Below are positions 61,774-64,000 of a stretch of 64,000 nt of DNA, piece by piece. Within the stretch, counting starts at the first letter, position 1. Each line of letters starts with the position of its first letter. Made by a program: the position numbers and the translations under genes. The DNA comes from Parabacteroides sp. Marseille-P3160 (GTDB taxonomy: Bacteria; Bacteroidota; Bacteroidia; Bacteroidales; Tannerellaceae). A model generated the notes under the pieces. It was given only the letters and a program-made list of their open reading frames with translations, ran no database searches and was not told the DNA's origin. The stretch spans positions 3,678,096 to 3,742,095 of the forward strand of contig NZ_LT799418.1 of the NCBI RefSeq assembly GCF_900162725.1, given 5' to 3'.

Positions 61774-63450
61774 TCATTTACTAATCTGCACTTCCAGAAT
61801 CTGTTTATCTTTCAGCAATTGCTGTTGCAATGCCGGATAATCGATATCCTGAACGGCTTTCTTCCCATCGATAGCGAGGCAGGCTGCCGTTGCCGCCGAT
61901 TGCCCCAACACCATGAAGACCGGCTCCATTCGAATGGAACCAAACGCAATATGGGTAGAGCTTACGCATATCGGAACCAGGAGATTGGTACATTCTTCTT
62001 TTTTAGGAACGATTGCCCGATAACTGATCGGATAGGGAGACGGAACGCCGGCTTCCACATTTCCTTCGTTTTGAACAAACCCGTTTACATCCACATAGCG
62101 TTGCACATGATGCGAATCCATTCCATAAGCGCCCATTCCGACGGGATCGTTCGCAACCTCAATCCGCTCACAATTTTTTTGAGTCATCACATAATTGCTG
62201 AGCATCCGCCGCGCTTCCCGGATATAAAGTTGCCCTTGCCACCCGTTGCTTTCTTTCTCATATTCATCCTTACAAGTACCCCATCGCGATACTTCATCCC
62301 TCACTTTTTGCGGAATACGGGGATGATAGGCGAGCGACCACATCAACCCTTGCTGGTAATCTCGGTGGGCTTGAATCATCTGCTCCCGCTCCTTATAACT
62401 TGCTTCGGGATAAGTATGGTTTTGCCCTATGAAATCGGTAGAAAAACCTCTCGCATTATTCGTATCCGTCTTGCGATTCGGCATGGGGGAATTTATCCAC
62501 GGAATGGAAGTTTCTCCGGCTTCATAGTTTCTGAAAAGCAATTCATAATTCAATTCATCATAGTTATCCGGTTTTTTAAAAGGAATCCGGTTATCGGGAT
62601 GATCGGTAAGAGTCATACGGAAGCAATAGGCCTGTATTCCTTTATCCCCTTCTCCGTCTACCCCCGGAGCGCCTTTAATCAGATAGGGTAATAATCCGCT
62701 TTCCGGATCCCCCTTTATGATATAAGGGTCCACACGGTTCACAAAATTATGGTTATGTCCGTTTCTTGAAAGCGTCCATGTAAGCGTCCGGTTTATTTTA
62801 TTTGCTTGTACCCCGTTCAATGTCTCTCCATATTCGCTGTTTGATTCACGGCCTATGCGATAAGAAACGCCGGCAGCCGCCATTAAGTCACCTTCATATG
62901 TCGCGTCGATGAATATTTTCCCTGTATAACCGGAGCCACTTTCCATCTTGATGGAAATAATCTTACCTTCTTTCACGGTTACCCCCTTCTCACGATCCAG
63001 TCTTTCCCCGTATACAAGATCGATTTTCTCATGGGATAGCATTTGTTTGTAAACCGTTAAGGCGGCAGAAGGCTCAAAAGTCCACATCGTTTCTTCTTCT
63101 TTCCCGGTACGTGTTTGTCCTTCATCCATATAATCCTCCCGTTTTTGCCATTTCCAATTACTGGGATTATCATAGTATTCCCTGACATTCTGGTAGAACT
63201 CCCTTGAAATACCTCCGATGACTTGCTTATTGCCGATATCGGTCTGCCCCAGGCCACCTGTTGTCAATCCGCCAATGCGCCGGGTCGGTTCAATCAGCAC
63301 TACGGATTTACCCATCCGGGAAGTTTGGATAGCCGAAGCTATGCCGGCCGATGTTCCTCCGTAAATCACCACATCATATGTTTTGCTTTTTTGGGCAAAA
63401 ATGCCGGAAAAATAAAGAAAGAAAAGGATACTCGTTAGATAAAATTTCAT
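61774..63450 (-). CDS. Secreted FAD-dependent oxidoreductase (PF12831 type), 558 residues
   Basis: This protein has a signal peptide ([18 protein letters not shown]) followed by [21 protein letters not shown] and [22 protein letters not shown], the FAD-binding start. It carries the family block [25 protein letters not shown] and the C-terminal [25 protein letters not shown]. It resembles the 620-residue enzyme downstream but is clearly diverged. It heads the run FAD oxidoreductase - TIM barrel - FAD oxidoreductase on the minus strand. The substrate is unknown; sugar or glycoside oxidation is a guess from context. Confidence 0.9.
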   Translation of the reverse strand: MKFYLTSILFFLYFSGIFAQKSKTYDVVIYGGTSAGIASAIQTSRMGKSVVLIEPTRRIGGLTTGGLGQTDIGNKQVIGGISREFYQNVREYYDNPSNWKWQKREDYMDEGQTRTGKEEETMWTFEPSAALTVYKQMLSHEKIDLVYGERLDREKGVTVKEGKIISIKMESGSGYTGKIFIDATYEGDLMAAAGVSYRIGRESNSEYGETLNGVQANKINRTLTWTLSRNGHNHNFVNRVDPYIIKGDPESGLLPYLIKGAPGVDGEGDKGIQAYCFRMTLTDHPDNRIPFKKPDNYDELNYELLFRNYEAGETSIPWINSPMPNRKTDTNNARGFSTDFIGQNHTYPEASYKEREQMIQAHRDYQQGLMWSLAYHPRIPQKVRDEVSRWGTCKDEYEKESNGWQGQLYIREARRMLSNYVMTQKNCERIEVANDPVGMGAYGMDSHHVQRYVDVNGFVQNEGNVEAGVPSPYPISYRAIVPKKEECTNLLVPICVSSTHIAFGSIRMEPVFMVLGQSAATAACLAIDGKKAVQDIDYPALQQQLLKDKQILEVQISK

Positions 63451-63489
63451 GGTATATTGTTTTTAAATTCAATCAATTGGTTCTCGGAA

Positions 63490-63810
63490 TCATAAATATT
63501 GAGCAATTACATGATTATTCCCAATGTATTCGATATAATAGTCATTCTCCCTGACATTAAAGAAGAAATACCACTTTGTATTTTTGTTTTTCCGGCAACC
63601 GATATAGTACAAATTATCCCCATACTTAGAAAAGTATCCGGGGGCTTTCTTCTTCGGCATGGTGCCAATGGAACTTTCAACTTCGTGCACCAATTCTTCT
63701 ACATACATTTTTGCTTGCTCCTTGAAGCCGAAGTAATTATTCACATAGAGTATTTCCACCAAATCACTTAAATACAGTACTGCTTTCTGAGAAAAAAATA
63801 CATTATTCAT
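63490..63810 (-). CDS. RelE/ParE family toxin
   Basis: This 106-residue protein has the ParE/RelE pattern: FSQKAVLYLSDLVEILYVNNYFG, helix AKMYVEELVHEVESSI, YYIGCRKNKNTKWYFFFNV and a last strand YIEYIGNNHVIAQYL. It overlaps the preceding gene by four bases (ATGA), the usual coupling of an antitoxin-toxin pair. ParE members poison gyrase and RelE members cleave mRNA; which applies here is not clear. It ends 40 bases before the FAD oxidoreductase start. Confidence 0.85.
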   Translation of the reverse strand: MNNVFFSQKAVLYLSDLVEILYVNNYFGFKEQAKMYVEELVHEVESSIGTMPKKKAPGYFSKYGDNLYYIGCRKNKNTKWYFFFNVRENDYYIEYIGNNHVIAQYL

Positions 63811-64000
63811 TGTTTATCCGGAAATCGATCTATCTGGGTATGCACAGCCTTTATAAACTCATCTGCGGTTAAATAAGGTTCTTCTACCCTTGTTTTCCTA
63901 ACAAGCTCAATCACCTCGTTTGTTCCCCTTTGAGTAATAATAACCCTTTCTTTTGCTGATAAATCGAAGTACTTTTTCAGATTTTCCCTAAATTCCGATT
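63807..64000 (-). CDS. Antitoxin of the RelE/ParE pair (5' end outside window)
   Basis: The visible 63 codons read SEFRENLKKYFDLSAKERVI, then ITQRGTNEVIELVRKTRVEE, YLTADEFIKAVH and QIDRFPDKQ-stop. The opening segment (EFRENLKKYFD) and the central ITQRG match Phd/YefM-like or related DNA-binding antitoxins. The N-terminus lies beyond the window. Its stop overlaps the toxin start by four bases. Confidence 0.75.
   Translation of the reverse strand, partial: SEFRENLKKYFDLSAKERVIITQRGTNEVIELVRKTRVEEPYLTADEFIKAVHTQIDRFPDKQ

Noticed and set aside
61819-62691. A 290-codon open frame on the plus strand
   Set aside because: It is antisense to the second FAD oxidoreductase and has no protein-like pattern.
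1-64000. tRNA or rRNA genes
   Set aside because: I looked for conserved T-arm and rRNA core patterns in the intergenic regions and found none that I could support.

Overview
The window reads as chromosomal DNA of a Bacteroidales bacterium. Evidence: promoters of the Bacteroidota type (TAnnTTTG at -7), SusC/SusD pairs, an ECF sigma/FecR/STN-SusC signalling set, a GH92 mannosidase, a pyrophosphate-dependent phosphofructokinase, an Mfa1-type fimbrial operon and proteins ending in type IX secretion (T9SS) sorting domains. T9SS together with Mfa1 fimbriae and SusCD loci points to Tannerellaceae/Parabacteroides or a close relative. The genus is an inference.

Layout. 1-6.6 kb is housekeeping: the end of an HU-like gene, RNase P RNA, a BrkB-like membrane protein, a MATE exporter, then on the minus strand a nitroreductase, riboflavin synthase and PPi-phosphofructokinase. 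6.9-15.1 kb is one plus-strand copper/silver-type efflux operon: a small Cys-rich protein, CusA (broken by one extra C in a 7-C run), CusC with a Gly/Met-rich insertion, CusB with metal-binding domains at both ends, and a free HMA lipoprotein. A palindrome covers the predicted start of transcription. 15-18 kb holds an FMN reductase, a DUF493 protein, a decayed ATPase and mnmE.

18.1-36.7 kb is a surface-structure locus. On the minus strand it runs DUF3575 - DUF3868/OmpA - Mfa1 fimbrillin - Mfa2 anchor - two more fimbrial lipoproteins - three very large T9SS proteins. The three large proteins share a C-terminal module of about 560 residues but have different N-termini (glycine-rich plus Big-like, lectin-like plus DUF11, and unrecognised). 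A second, reduced DUF3575/DUF3868 pair lies on the plus strand at the far end. A tyrosine recombinase and a hairpin-rich, repeat-bounded intergenic region lie beyond the operon promoter.

39-41 kb carries the radical-SAM/TIGR03915 pair of putative DNA-modification or repair proteins. 41-50.2 kb is a polysaccharide utilization locus: ECF sigma, FecR, STN-SusC, SusD and GH92. 50.3-63.5 kb is a second, atypical SusCD locus. It has a c-type heme (CxxCH) PD40 lipoprotein, a DUF6057 membrane protein, two secreted FAD oxidoreductases and a TIM-barrel protein, and a long SusC leader built from imperfect repeats and hairpins. The window ends in a RelE/ParE-type toxin-antitoxin pair.

Strongest candidates for undescribed biology: the triplicated T9SS adhesin module attached to a fimbrial operon, the redox-flavoured SusCD locus with no glycoside hydrolase, the hairpin cluster near 37.3 kb, and the repeat-built SusC leader near 58.6 kb.
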